64,000 nucleotides of DNA from Caprella mutica (GCA_947561585.1 CANNZV010001601.1:1-64000); one strand, 5' to 3'. Shown: positions 39,651-51,810, counted from the stretch's first letter. Notes: a model not told the origin generated them from the sequence alone. Translations and numbers: made by a program.

Positions 39651-41352
39651 GCTATTCTGTCCAAAGTCCCTTCAGTTATTCTGTCCAAAGTCTCTTCAGT
39701 TATTCTGTCCAAAGTCCCTTCAGTTATTCTGTCTGAAGTGTCTTCAGTTATTCTGTCTGAAGTCTCTTCAGCTATTCTGTCCGAAGTCCCTTCAGTTATT
39801 CTGTCCGAAGTCCCTTCAATTATTCTTGCTGAAGTCTCTTCAGCTATTCGGTCCGAAGTCCCTTCAGTTATTCTGTCTGAAGTCCCTTCAGTTATTCTGT
39901 CTGAAGTCTCTTCAGCTATTCTGTCCGAAGTCCCTTCAGTTATTCTGTCTGAAGTCTCTTCAGTTATTCTGTCTGAAGTCTCTTCAGCTATTCTGTCCGA
40001 AGTCCCTTCAGTTATTCTGTCTGAAGTCTCTTCAGTTATTCTGTCCGAAGTCCCTTCAGTTATTCTGTCCGAAGTCTCTTCAGCTATTCTGTCCGAAGTC
40101 CCTTCAGTTATTCTGTCCGAAGTCTCTTCAGTTATTCTGTCCGAAGTCTCTTCAGTTATTCTGTCCGAAGTCCCTTCAGTTATTCTGTCCGAAGTCCCTT
40201 CAGTTATTCTGTCTGAAGTCTCTTCAGTTATTCTGTCTGAAGTCTCTTCAGTTATTCTGTCCGAAGTCTCTTCAGTTATTCTGTCCAAAGTCTCTTCAGT
40301 TATTCTGTCCGAAGTCTCTTCAGTTATTCTGTCCGAAGTCTCTTCAGTTATTCTGTCTGAAGTCTCTTCAGTTATTCTGTCCAAAGTCTCTTCAGTTATT
40401 CTGTCCGAAGTCTCTTCAGTTATTCTGTCCGAAGTCTCTTCAGCTATTCTGTCCGAAGTCCCTTCAGTTATTCTGTCCGAAGTCCCTTCAATTATTCTTG
40501 CTGAAGTCTCTTCAGCTATTCGGTCCGAAGTCCCTTCAGTTATTCTGTCTGAAGTCCCTTCAGTTATTCTGTCTGAAGTCTCTTCAGCTATTCTGTCCGA
40601 AGTCCCTTCAGTTATTCTGTCTGAAGTCTCTTCAGCTATTCGGTCCGAAGTCCCTTCAGTTATTCTGTCTGAAGTCTCTTCAGTTATTCTGTCCGAAGTC
40701 TCTTCAGTTATTCTGTCCGAAGTCTCTTCAGTTATTCTGTCCGAAGTCTCTTCAGTTATTCTGTCCGAAATCTCTTTAGTTATTCTGTCCGAAGTCTCTT
40801 CAGCTATTCTGTCCGAAGTCCCTTCAGTTATTCTGTCCGAAGTCCCTTCAATTATTCTTGCTGAAGTCTCTTCAGTTATTCTGTCTGAATTCTCTTCAGT
40901 TATTCTGTCCGAATTCTCTTCAGTTATTCTGTCCGAAGTCTCTTCAGTTATTCTGTCCGAAGTCTCTTCAGCTATTCTGTCCGAAGTCCCTTCAGTTATT
41001 CTGTCTGAAGTCTCTTCAGTTATTCTGTCCGAAGTCTCTTCAGTTATTCTGTCTGAAGTCTCTTCAGTTATTCTGTCCGAAGTCCCTTCAGTTATTCTGT
41101 CCGAAGTCCCTTCAGTTATTCTGTACGAAGTCTCTTCAGTTATTCTGGCCGAAGTCCCTTCAGTTATTCTGTCCGAAGTCCCTTCAATAATACTGGCCAA
41201 AGTCTCTTCAGTTATTCTGTCCGAAGTCCCTTCAATAATACTGGCCAAAGTCTCTTCAGTTATTCTGTCCGAAGTCCCTTCAGTTATTCTGTCCGAAGTC
41301 TCTTCAGTTATTCTGTCCGAAGTCCCTTCAGTTATTCTGGCCGAACTCTCCC
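39651..41352. repeat. 24-bp tandem array (~71 copies), open on both strands
   Basis: The unit TTCAGTTATTCTGTCCGAAG plus TCTC is 24 bases, so reading frames are preserved. The plus strand reads SVILSEVS in a frame open from 39546 to 41363. The minus strand reads TSDRITEE in a frame open from 41425 to 39620. Recurrent variants are TCC/TCT (silent on both strands), GTT/GCT and TCT/CCT (amino acid changes on both strands). Marked units (TATTCTTGCT at 39821, 40493, 40853) show duplications of 672 and 360 bp. Neither frame resembles a known protein; I treat it as a repeat and not a gene. Confidence 0.93.
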
Positions 41353-42836
41353 CAGAATTTTGACAACTGTCACCAAGCATTAGTCCGACATCTTCCGTTC
41401 GGTCGAAGTTCTCCGAATTAACCACATGCTATTCTGAATATTTCAAATTATTTAGAGATATAACTTAGAGATGAATTTTGAGGACGAAATCATTAGTGTT
41501 CCATTTGTTCAATTAATTCCAGCTGAAGTTGGCCTTTCAACATCTTCAATCTCCATTAAAACTTTATACAATAATCTTCAAATATTTCTAATAAACTGTT
41601 TGAATAGAGTATGTAAACTAATAACTTATTTCACAAGTGTGTGAGATTATATTTTATTGTACCTAAAGTAATGTTAATAATGGAATCCTCTTATTTTCAG
41701 AGCGTTGGATGTGTAAGTATCTTATAACTGTACCCATGTATTGCTGTCCAACTACATAAAGGCCTCATTTCCCATGATAAGTGGCACCTAAAATTGCCTC
41801 GAACTCAGTAACACTAGAAGCCTGAACGTTGATGTTCCCTCTATACTGGATAACAATGTGCAGCGAAGCCATAATAACACCCTAATGGAATTCTTCGCAT
41901 AATCTATATTGATATAGGCTCACTATTTTGATCGTATTCTGTAGCTATGTTGTATACTAATGTGTTTCCCACTAAAATCAGTGTAAATAATTCTTGAACG
42001 AAAAAGCACAGATTATCCGATTGAATCGTGAACTGAAATATATCAAAATAGAAACACGGAATTTGGTCTGAGTTTGGAATATTGCGACTGCATCGAAGGA
42101 AAATATATTTTAGATTGAAGGACATATTGAGAATATGAGGATATAAGGCGGACAGCTCTATTGGATGATATTATGACGTTTATATATGCAATGGTTTACT
42201 GCATCAATATAGGCACTGATAAATTCCACTCGAAAACAGTTTCTGTCCTTTGAGTTATAATGTACGAAGGGAGATAGACCTAAATTATACAACAAAACGT
42301 CAACATTTGAGCATGTATATTGACCATCAAGAAATGAAAAACAACGCTATATACTCTTATGACTCCAGAACATTTGAACTACAAACTACAATAGAACAAC
42401 CCAACAGAAATTAAATGAAATACAGAACAAATGTGTATAAGAGTCTGAATATCTATCAGCGTCCATATAATCATTAAAAAACAGAGATACTTAAGGGTCT
42501 AAGTAATTGTTATATCATTTACACGATATGTCTAAGGAAACGCTAAAATATTTGAATGGGCTTTTCACCCTATTTATTCATTACCAAAAGAAAAAAGGTG
42601 TACATTCTGTGACAAATAGATATGTAAATGAAATAAAAATGTAATATATCCCCTTTTCCTCACTCTGAGCCGAACTAAAAATTTCATTTGATAATTGAAG
42701 AGGTGTCTCCATAGAGAACAATGTTCGGAAGTTCCCATTCGAACGCAGACAATTCGAAAGAAGGATTCAGTCCTTCCTCCAGTATATTGGACACAAAAAG
42801 AGCTGACTTTGGAAAAGATGAACCTGAGAAAAGTAT
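41353..42836. other. AT-rich intronic DNA without recognisable genes
   Basis: No exon, array or mobile element recognised. The minus frame at 41904-42125 has no recognisable domain. Confidence 0.55.
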
Positions 42837-43303
42837 TGTTAGGAATGAGATTTGTTAGATATGGGACTTGTTAGGAAGGAGACTGGTAAGGAAGATGACT
42901 TGTTAGGAAGGAGACTGGTTAGGAAGGGGACTTGTTAGGAAGGAGACTGGTTAGGAAGGGGACTTGTTAGGAAGGAGACTTGTTAGGAAGGAGACTTGTT
43001 AGGAAGGAGACTGTTTAGGAAGGAAACTTGTTAGGAAAGAGACTTGTTATGAAGGAGACTTGTAAGGAAGGAGACTTGTAAGGAAGGAGACTTGTAAGGA
43101 AGGAGACTTGTAAGGAAGGAGACTTGTAAGGAAGGAGACTTGTTAGGAAGGAGACTTGTTAGGAAGGAGACTTGTTAGGAAGGAGACTTGTAAGGAAGGA
43201 GACTTGTTAGGAAGGAGACTTGTTAGGAAGGAGACTTGTTAGGAAGGAGACTTGTTAGGAAGGAGACTTGTAAGGAAGGAGACTTGTTAGGAAGGGGACT
43301 AGT
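42837..43303. repeat. 16-bp tandem array (~29 copies)
   Basis: The plus-strand unit is GACTTGTTAGGAAGGA, with TGTAAGG and GGTTAGG variants. In the direction of the receptor transcript this reads TCCTTCCTAACAAGTC: a pyrimidine tract with CTAAC, a branch-point-like word, followed by CAAG. Edges are diverged. Confidence 0.96.
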
Positions 43304-46300
43304 TGGAACGGTGTGACCAGTACGGTTATGTTTCTACATCTAAAATTTTATAAATATAGTAAACAGCGAACAGGGTTTTGAAGATATTGTCACTACCGCA
43401 TGAGTTTCTATCAATACAGTGTTGGATGAATAATGTTCTTACGGATAAAGTTTTAAGCGATAACTCTGCTCTGATTGGACGGCTAGTAGGAGGAACCAAC
43501 AGTGGATAGAACACTAAACCGTTTGTGCACTGGCCCTTATTGGCTCCTCCTCCCTGCATACAACTATGATCTGAATTAAATGACATTTAAAATATTAAGA
43601 AATTTGAATCTCTCAACATATAAGGCTGTAATATAGTTTGTTGTACATGCAAGCTTGTTGTACTGCACACTTCATAATTGTTTAATGATCAGGTAGGAAG
43701 GTTCGGGAATGGCATGCCCCCCCCCCCCATACACGTATTGGTTAATCTATGCACCTTAAAAACAATATCATAAAATACTTAACAATATTGTTAGTGGTAG
43801 TAACCTTTTCATTTCTTACCTTAGAGGTGACACTCGTATGGAAGGAGACTTCTCAAGAAAAATACTTTTTATAAAGGAGAAACCACCCTATTTAATATCA
43901 CCAGCAGACTATCAGTGTATGGCTTCATTGAATGCAACTGTCAAGTAGATGACAGTTGTTTCGAGTGTACATTTTTAATAGTTAAAATCGCAGATAATTA
44001 CACCAGACCTATTCATTTAATAATTTACTTTAAAGATTATGCATGAAGATAGCTCAGTATTTGCCAATTTTAATGCTAAAATTCTCGCTAGGAAGCCTTG
44101 TGTAAATTTCGAAGGAAGCAATAAATTTGGTATGCAAATAAGAGTGTAAATCGTGGAAATTCCGGGAATTTAGCAGCAACTTCAGGATAATTTCAAAAGA
44201 ACGCAAATTTTACCTAGAAAATACCTGTTCCAACTACTTTAAGTACTTTTCTCGTTTATTTATGGAGATGATGTGAAGTTCTTGCTTTTATTTCTAGAAT
44301 TTTTTTAAAGAGGAGGTGTATTGAAATCCTATCACAACATTTATTTGCATTAAAATAATGTAACGACTCTCTTTTACATGATTACTTTATTTATTTCAAT
44401 TTATATACTCGAAGCAAAGCCTAGATTTTGTAGAATAATAATAATGATTCAAATTAATCACTGTGTACCCAAAGTACCGCTCCTTCTGTCTCTCATAAAG
44501 TTTTCACAGTTCAGTGATATGAATCAAAAAGATTCTACCAAATTAATAACCCTCTATTTACCCTAAGCTAATAAAAGAATTCTCAACTCTACAAATTTGT
44601 TTCTCGCATAATAAAATTCACATTATTCACAAGTTTGTAACCGTAAGCAATTATCAAACTTCAAAACGAATCTAAAAAATGGTATGAATTTTATTTGTCA
44701 GAGAAACTGCCAGCTGGACAAACAGACAAAGTTTTGAATTTTATGTTAAAGTAATACATAAATTTAATCTACGTAATACATTCATTTGATCAAAGAATTT
44801 CAATTCCAACATATTTAAATGAAATAAATATAAAATATAATATTCACTTTAAAAAAGATAGAAAATACATGAACTACGTTAAATTACGTAATATGCATAT
44901 ATGAATTCGATTTATTAATAACAAGCTCTAAACTTCCTGATCACTGAAAATTCCGCAAAATGAACAGATATAAATCAATTACTTATATTTATAATCTTCA
45001 AATTCACAAAACGTAATATTTGAGTAATTTCTATATCACAAATTAAATCTTACGGAGTTCTCTGGAAACTAAATCCAAAGACTGTGTTTTGATACCCAAG
45101 TGTAGAGGATCCTGCTCGGAATTTTACTTAAATTCTTGGAATCCTAGTTCATAATCTCGGTGGATTAGAGATGGGAAGTTCCGTGGGCGACTCAAAAGGT
45201 ACGGAGAAAATAATTCTACGTTTAGAAGAGCTTAGTTGTGAGTAAATCATATCTAAGGATATAAAGCCTCTCCATCTAAGTACAACAGAAAAGTTTACTA
45301 CAGGCAGCATGAAGTAGCCGCCTTTTTCATTCTTTGATTAGGAAATTGCTCATGTGAATTATGGTGAACTAATTTAGAAAATAAAATGAAAAACATTCAT
45401 CCTGATTCATTGTAGGTTTTCGTAAATTAATTAACGTCTTTTACGCATTGACAGTAAGTGCTAATCCAAAATTTTATAAGTTAAGCATGATGGGGACTTA
45501 TTTTTTCATACGAAAATATCTGTCATTTCGTCTTTATTTATTTAAGTTGCAATATTGTATTCTTTATAAAATGAAACATGGTTAAAAAAATTAAAATGTA
45601 TGAGTCATCTTAAATAACAATTTCAAGTATACAGGTAAATAATCAAAATTATTTTCATTAATAGTGAAAATCGTTAGTTCAAACTGAGCTTCATTCATTA
45701 ACTATATCAAAATATTATAGTTTTAAATCAGGATAATATACCATATATAATTTGTAAAACATATACATGGAGTTATACCTGAGATAATTCTTATTATATT
45801 CAAAATAATTTGAGATACATTGTAAAAGACATATTTTGTTCTTCATCTCGTATCCTTTTTTGTATGTAGCTCACAAATATATGGTATCCATATTCTACTC
45901 ACGTTCACATAAACATTTACTCCTTATTTCTAAGGTAGCCAATAAAGCATTACTTTTTTACGGGACACACAAAAGGCTATGGTTGAGTCGTAGACACTTA
46001 CGTAATATGCCTATATTTCTCAAAGTGAAAGTAATCTTTCGACTCGATAATGATTATATTACGTAGCTAACGATAACGGTGGCACTATCAAAAGCAATTA
46101 CAATTAAGGAGTTTGGAAGTAAACGTTCTTGGAATAATTAAATCTAATAGAGTGCAATTAAGTAAACCATTTCGTGATAATATAACCGAGTTTGTTACCG
46201 TTAGAAATTTGCCATACTACTCGTAGCTCAATAAATTTTGAATCATTAATTCACCTATTTGGGTACGAACACCTTAATTAGCATTTAAAAGATGTAAAAC

Positions 46301-46478
46301 TATTCTAATTATATTGCTCGGAATGTGAATTCCTAGAAAAATGGTGACATGAATATAATTACCATTTAAAAAGAAGGAAAATATTAACACGGAATTCTCA
46401 CTCACTCATCAACATACTCCATACTATCGCATACAAAATGACATACTTTCGCAACTGTAAAGATAATATTATATATAC
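43304..46478. other. AT-rich intronic DNA without recognisable genes
   Basis: A GC-richer patch at 43430-43570 has two CCAAT words on the minus strand (GTCCAATCAG and AGCCAATAAG) and an 86-codon minus frame of no recognised family. A run of about 13 C lies at 43718-43730. The remainder to the donor of exon b is plain AT-rich DNA. Confidence 0.5.
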
Positions 46479-46657
46479 CTGCTCCAGTCCGGAATTGTCG
46501 GCATTCCAGGCAATAACGGGAATTCCAAGGTAGCCGGCCAGCTGCAGAAAATACTGAGATGAGGCGGTATTGCGTCCATAATTCTCGTCTTTTGTCACAT
46601 AGAGGATGGCAGAGACGTTTTGAGGGAGAAATTTGTCACACAAAGTGTCCAGAATTG
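46479..46657 (-). CDS. Nmdar2: NMDA receptor subunit 2, second coding exon (amino-terminal domain)
   Basis: This 179-bp exon is bounded by an acceptor CTCCTCTTACAG (AG at 46659-46658) and a donor GTATAT at 46478. It contributes two bases to the split Ala codon and then 59 residues, from [10 protein letters not shown] through [14 protein letters not shown] to NADNSGLEQ. This is the first lobe of the bilobed LIVBP-like domain that binds allosteric ligands in vertebrate GluN2. The [10 protein letters not shown] and WNADNSGLE segments are typical of insect GluN2. The exon ends in phase 0, matching the start of the next exon 42.5 kb away. Base composition is clearly richer in G and C than the flanking introns. 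I see no frameshift or stop. Confidence 0.93.
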
Positions 46658-47806
46658 CTGTAAGAGGAGAGAGGTAACATTTATCAGATTCGATTTCAGA
46701 TGAATGTCAAACTATAACAAAAAGGGAGTATAGGAATACCCAGCTCTTATTACGTCTCAGACTTATGACAATGGAAAATGTGTGGGACTTGTCTTGCTTT
46801 TATTTTTCATGGTTTAGAAATATTTTAGGAATAACTTTGATAAGGTATGTTTTTTGAAGTAAAGATACCTTGCTCCTATTATGATCCAGACTCAATACAC
46901 ACAATCTAATAAGTGTGAGACAAGCATCGCTTTTATTTCTTCATTCTTGGAAAATATTTGGGAGTAACTTTTGTAACTTGGTTGGTTGCTTTCAGTTAAA
47001 CTGTTTTAACAGTAACTTATAGAGGTTGAGTGGATTAAAAAAAATTAAGTATATAATTACATATAATATAAAATTATTTTTTAATGAATCCCATCTGCTT
47101 TAAGTTACAATGAAAATAGTTTAACTGAAAAAGAACAACCGAATGACCAAAGTTGCTCCTAAAATATATTCTATACCAGGAGAAATAAAAGTGTGGCATG
47201 TCCCACATTTATCCAAATTATTGTCATATATCTGAAACGTAATAAGAGCGGTGCATGCCTGTTCATAATATAAAATTATCCATATATCATTATCATTTGT
47301 AATATATTAAATCTATTCTATTTGTGATATATGTTGAAAATTTATATTAAGCAAAAATATAATTATTGAAGATCAACTAGCGCCAATTCAACGCTTCAAT
47401 ATCAGATTTCTTTTCTAGTTGTCCTTTTACTGAAGATTTGGCTTAACAATTGAACGCCTAAATATATTTCAGAAAATTGTTAAATAATCGGAGATATGAG
47501 AGATCTAGGTTTTTCTTTTCGAATACTGATAGGTGTGAAGATATTATCAATATGTTGAATTATTTTACCAATTCATATGATGTTTGATTTTTTTAACCAA
47601 TGCAATACTCATACGAATAATGATCCTTGCTATACTTATTTATGCGAATTCTTAAATCATTTTATATTTTTATCAATATGGAATGAATATCACACATTTT
47701 GGGAAAATCTTCTTTTTAGCCATTTAAACCTGGTTAAATTTGTATGAAAAAAAAAACTCCTAAATAAGGTCAAACACAACATTTACTCATTTCAAATATG
47801 ACTAAC
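46658..47806 (-). other. Nmdar2: Nmdar2 intron a-b (1,149 bp)
   Basis: A phase-1 intron with donor GTTAGT and acceptor CTCCTCTTACAG. It is AT-rich. Two related segments, near 46740-46830 and 46870-46950, both resemble a shared word set about lysine-rich T/A sequence ending in TTTTATTT, but no gene, array or element can be assigned. Nothing else is evident. Confidence 0.85.
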
Positions 47807-49112
47807 CTTTGGGCGATGGAGTGAGTTTGAACATCTCCTGCTTAACATCTTCGAATTGGAATTCGTAGGATCCAAAACCGCTAGGAAAATTCTTAAGCGC
47901 TCGGTTAATGCTCTGTCTGTACGACCTATGAGCAAACACCGAGTGCGGTAAAATGAGCCCAACACTGATTCTTCTCTGGCCGGTAATTTGAAAGGACATG
48001 TCGCCATACATGAACTCCCCGATATTGGTCGTGGTTTCTAGTTGGAGGGATTGGCAGTGATAAGTGTTTGACAAGAGAATGCTAGCTGTTAAGAGCCAGT
48101 TCAAGTTTGGAGTCTTCGATGTATATCTTGAGATTCGTAATTTCTTTTTGATTTTTCTAACAGAAACAACTATATAGTGCCATAATGATATGAAATATAT
48201 GAAAGCTAGATAGCAGAAGCAATTGGACAGACTTCCAGATTTATCTAAGAGATTTCCAGTTACCGTTTTTTGACTAGATTTACAACATGTCCCTCTCTCT
48301 TGAGCCTTCCAGCATGTTTTATTATTTGTGTTTCCTTCGAGTCTGTGAGGATTTTTTCTTGGCCATTCCAAGGGAGAGCTATTATTGTGACACGGAAGGC
48401 TTTTACTATCTGCAATACTTAAATTCCGTACTTTCTCAGAAAAGGGCAGTGAAATTGATTTAATTTTCAATTGCTTGTAATTTCTACCTGGAGGAATTAT
48501 CAGATTGAAAATTGTCTCATTCTTTTGAATAAATGATATTATCTTTTCGAGCAAAGTACCGTGATTATAATTGAGGCAAGCGGTTACATTGGAACTAATG
48601 TGCCATTCATTTAAGAAATGGCATCGCAGCTCCATAATATTTAGAGGTAAGTTAGGTTGTACAGCAGAACTCGCTAGAGAACCACATGAACTGCAGGACG
48701 CAAAAATGATGCAAATTATAAATTCGTCCTCCATTTGAGCACAGAATATGCCGTACTGCCAGCGCTTCCTCCATTTCCATTTTTCAAACTTTTGAAGGAA
48801 ATTCATTTTGTCAAGTGAGGAGGAAATTTGGGTCGTCCTCTTATCATACCAAAGAGTAAATTGATATTTCTGACACTTCCAATTTTGTTTCGCATTAGAC
48901 ATTCTTGAAATGCCAACCTCATGGTTGCTATTGGAGAAACATTTTGCGAAGTGGCGGAAAGAATAATGAGGTGTTTCATGAAAGGGAACGTGAGTGCGAT
49001 TTTCAAGTAAGAAGCAATTACACGTTTCAGTAAGACAAGTGGAGAAAAAGAGTTTTATCTTCCCACATCTTCTATGGCGATCACTTCTGTCGTCATCTTC
49101 GCATGACTTCAT
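47807..49112 (-). CDS. Nmdar2: NMDA receptor subunit 2, first coding exon (start of amino-terminal domain)
   Basis: GluN2 subunits pair with GluN1 to form glutamate-gated, calcium-permeable channels in neuronal membranes. The exon is open for 435 codons plus one base. Residues about 381-435 (ISVGLILPHSVF near the start, KLTPSPK at the end) match the beginning of the insect GluN2 amino-terminal domain. The donor GTTAGT starts at 47806 and leaves one base, G, of a split codon; exon b supplies CA, making Ala and giving TPSPKAILDTLC, a GluN2 signature. The ATG at 49112-49110 is the first in frame, with an in-frame TGA two codons upstream. Residues 1-380 are unlike what I expect of a receptor: a signal-like stretch at 127-150, sequons at N175, N198, N230, N243, N244 and N264, a hydrophobic segment at 299-318 followed by a basic KIKKKLR, and a second signal-like stretch at 338-355. 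Translation could therefore begin further inside. The receptor identity is firm for the 3' part; the start is uncertain. Confidence 0.85.
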
Positions 49113-49344
49113 GTCTCATCGCTCGCTTTTGCCCCTTCAAACGTGCAGAGAATTCTCAAACCATTCCATACCTACTGAGTTCATCAATCTCATGTGTTCA
49201 GGATTCGAAAAGTTTATTATGCTATTTCCTCCTCTCCAGTAGATTTCAAATCAATTCCATTGTCCGTTGATTACGGATTCATTTCCTGTTCGAATTGACC
49301 TCGGATAATACGCTCCAGAAAAATTCCAATCCTAGGAAACATTC
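49113..49344 (-). other. Nmdar2: 5' untranslated part of the first coding exon of Nmdar2, with acceptor site
   Basis: On the minus strand a pyrimidine-rich tract ending TCTCTCTTTACAG (AG at 49346-49345) is a strong 3' splice site, so the exon probably begins at 49344. It is followed by 232 bases before the first in-frame ATG. An out-of-frame ATG lies at 49342, right after the acceptor, and would make a small upstream reading frame. The acceptor predicts at least one non-coding exon further to the right, which I could not locate. This is inferred from sequence only, with no transcript evidence. Confidence 0.55.
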
Positions 49345-51810
49345 CTGTAAAGAGAGAGAAAAATGGAATTAGTCTTTAAGTGAGATCTTTCGAGCTAATT
49401 GAACATCAAGTGGAAGATAAAATAATCACTCAATGATAGAATAGTTATCGTCAGTAGGGTGAAACTTTATATCCTAATTATATTTAGATTCAGTAATGGT
49501 TAGTTCAATTTAGATTCAATAATAGTTAAAAAAATTTAGATTCGATAATAGTTATATGATAATAATACACTTAGAGAAAAATTACTTGATTTGGTTATTG
49601 ATGAAGTAAATAAAATGAGCTAAATTGAAGTTTTCTTACGAAATCCATTAACTTTCACATAAATTTATAGTCAAAATTTACTTCATTTTAATATAAGTAC
49701 CAAATGTACTGACGCTATTGAATTTACCTTTTATTTCATACTACTGCATACATTTGAAAATTTGTTCAAAATGTCGAACATGAGAAATTCATTGAATGGA
49801 CAGGAGGGGAAAGTGTATCAATCTCACTTATGTCTGAAAATTGAATCCTCACATTTATTTCGCAAAGAAAATTAATAAACGTTATAGTATTATATTTAAT
49901 ACGAAAGATATTCCAGAATATATTACGAATAATGGATAGCGATGAAAAATATATTCCACTCATGCTATTGAAATTTGAATGTAGATTAAACATCATACAT
50001 AAGTATAGAATTTGGTATCGAAAAATAGTTCCTTTCTCAGTTATAAAATATTGATTCCTCAATGATAAATTTATTATTTTGGATTTACAAAATAATTTAA
50101 AAATACATATCTTATCATATTCTCTAATGATGTTTAAGTTTGAAAATCAACGAACTAATACTTTCGAAACTTATTCCCAATTTGGGAAAATGCACCGATA
50201 CTTTCGATCCCACTGAAATCTCGAGTCCGCACACCGCAGGACAATAAATCTGGAGCCTTGGAACTTTTTGGCCGGAGAATTTTGACAGTGGTCAATAACT
50301 CATTTAAGGGTTAGTTAGGCGCCATTCAGAGGGGGAGGCAATAAATTCCAGTTGCTTATATGCTAGTGTAGAGCGCTAACAGTATCAAAGACCTTTTTCT
50401 AGAATGCGACGGTCATTTCCAGGAAGAAAAAGAGCAATGCATGATTGCAGAAGCTGAAGAAAGTCAAGGAAACTTGGCAATAAACAACTCATGGGTGACA
50501 CGTCATTTTTTCTTAATGTTGAACTGAAAGAAAGAATATTATTCATGCTTGTGGATATGAATTACAGAATCATATGCTAAAATTAGAATAAAATTTTGTT
50601 GGCTGTCCAATAACCTTCAATTCCTATTTTGCTACCAAAAATTTATTCGAATCAGGGAAAAAATTAGCTACGAAAGAACCTTTCAAAATAACTGTACACT
50701 TTTTAACAAATTGAATCAATCATTATTTATACTTCTACCGTTTTGTTCACAGCCTTCATGGTTCAACAAACACGTGAAATCAACAACATGGCATTTCAAT
50801 TGACAAAAATGGTCAGCATAAACGCGGCTGTGGAGCATGAAGAGAGTTTACCATTTACATGATTTGGAGAGTCGCGGCTTGCACTTTTCGCAAATAGAGT
50901 ATGCAAAGTGCGTCAACTCGCCCGATTCAGTATGCATTCAACGACAGTTTTAAAAGTCCACCAGGGAAAATATTTAACATAGCATATATGGACTACGGTG
51001 AACGACCCCTGAAACAACTTTGCACAGCAGTTTTCAAACAGCTAATTCATCGATGTTTATTGATAAAAAGGTGGATTCAAATTCTCATTCATGGAATGTC
51101 AATATAGATTATCTCGAATCAGACTTTTCATTTAAGAAATGGAGGATGAATTTTGGAAAGAAAAAACACACAAATCTCTCTCGTTGACTTTCCCTTACAG
51201 GAATTCTTGCAAAACTACAAATGTAAATTTAAGAAAAGGTGCAGTGAGAGAAGGGCTGAAATAGGGTCGGTATACGTTCCATGAAAGACGAGGAAAGAAC
51301 ACCAATAAAAGTAACAATGGATAATCTAAACGTATATTAAAACAAATACGCACCACAGAGATTGAGAATTATTAATTATTACTGCCCCAATATCTAACAA
51401 CTTGTCTAAGGTTTGAAAATACAAGCATTTACAAATATAAATATTGCGATACTTTGATATGTATAGAATGTGAATAATCGAAGAGTTATTCTCGTACATT
51501 AAATTGGGTCACGGTTAACTCTTGAAAAAGAATCATTTCAAGTTCATTAATGGACTTCGCACTCGTTTGTTTCTACGCTCCAATAATAATTATGCACTTC
51601 CAATCAGTAAGGACCATTTCCGACAGCAAAACTTCCTGTGTTTTTGCGAGTGCATAATTGGATCAGAAATTGAGTTTGTCCCATTGCCTGTCGTAGGAAA
51701 AAGAATTAGAACTTTGCGACATCCAAACGGCGGAAAGCACAAATGCGACTCGAACCAATTTTCTATTTGGAATCTAATGAGGTGGCAGAGGGTTGGTAAG
51801 AAGAGGAAGG
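49345..51810. other. Upstream DNA without recognisable genes
   Basis: Probably a 5' intron of the receptor gene, given the acceptor at 49346. About three diverged copies of TTTAGATTCAATAATAGTTA lie at 49485-49560. AATAATCACTCAATGATA at 49421-49438 is identical to the left edge of the 14-bp array. Small frames at 49766-50062 (minus), 50901-51107 and 51522-51815 (plus) have no recognised domain. Confidence 0.5.

Larger units (their letters stand above)
3961..46478 (-). other. Nmdar2: Nmdar2 giant intron b-c (42,518 bp)
   Basis: The two flanking exons encode adjacent segments of one domain in matching phase 0, so this whole interval is a single intron unless small unrecognised exons are hidden in it. 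Nine tandem arrays occupy about 24 kb, somewhat over half of it. They differ in period (16, 20, 22/24, 24, 29, 29, 50, 53, 73 bp). No nested protein-coding gene is recognisable; all long open frames inside it are array-derived. The pre-mRNA would carry the reverse complement of the arrays as described in the separate entries. Confidence 0.8.

Noticed and set aside
39546..41425. Open frames of 605 (plus) and 601 (minus) codons as genes
   Set aside because: They arise from a 24-bp stop-free unit; both directions are open, the minus frame lacks an ATG at its end, and common variants change residues freely.
43326..43586. Minus-strand 86-codon frame with CCAAT words as a nested gene with promoter
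   Set aside because: No recognised protein family, no splice or polyadenylation context, and CCAAT words alone are weak evidence.
43718..43730. Run of C as a functional site
   Set aside because: A single homopolymer is better explained as slippage or sequencing uncertainty.
46740..47260. Repeated words in intron a-b read as a mobile element
   Set aside because: Short segments look alike in both orientations, but the ends could not be defined.
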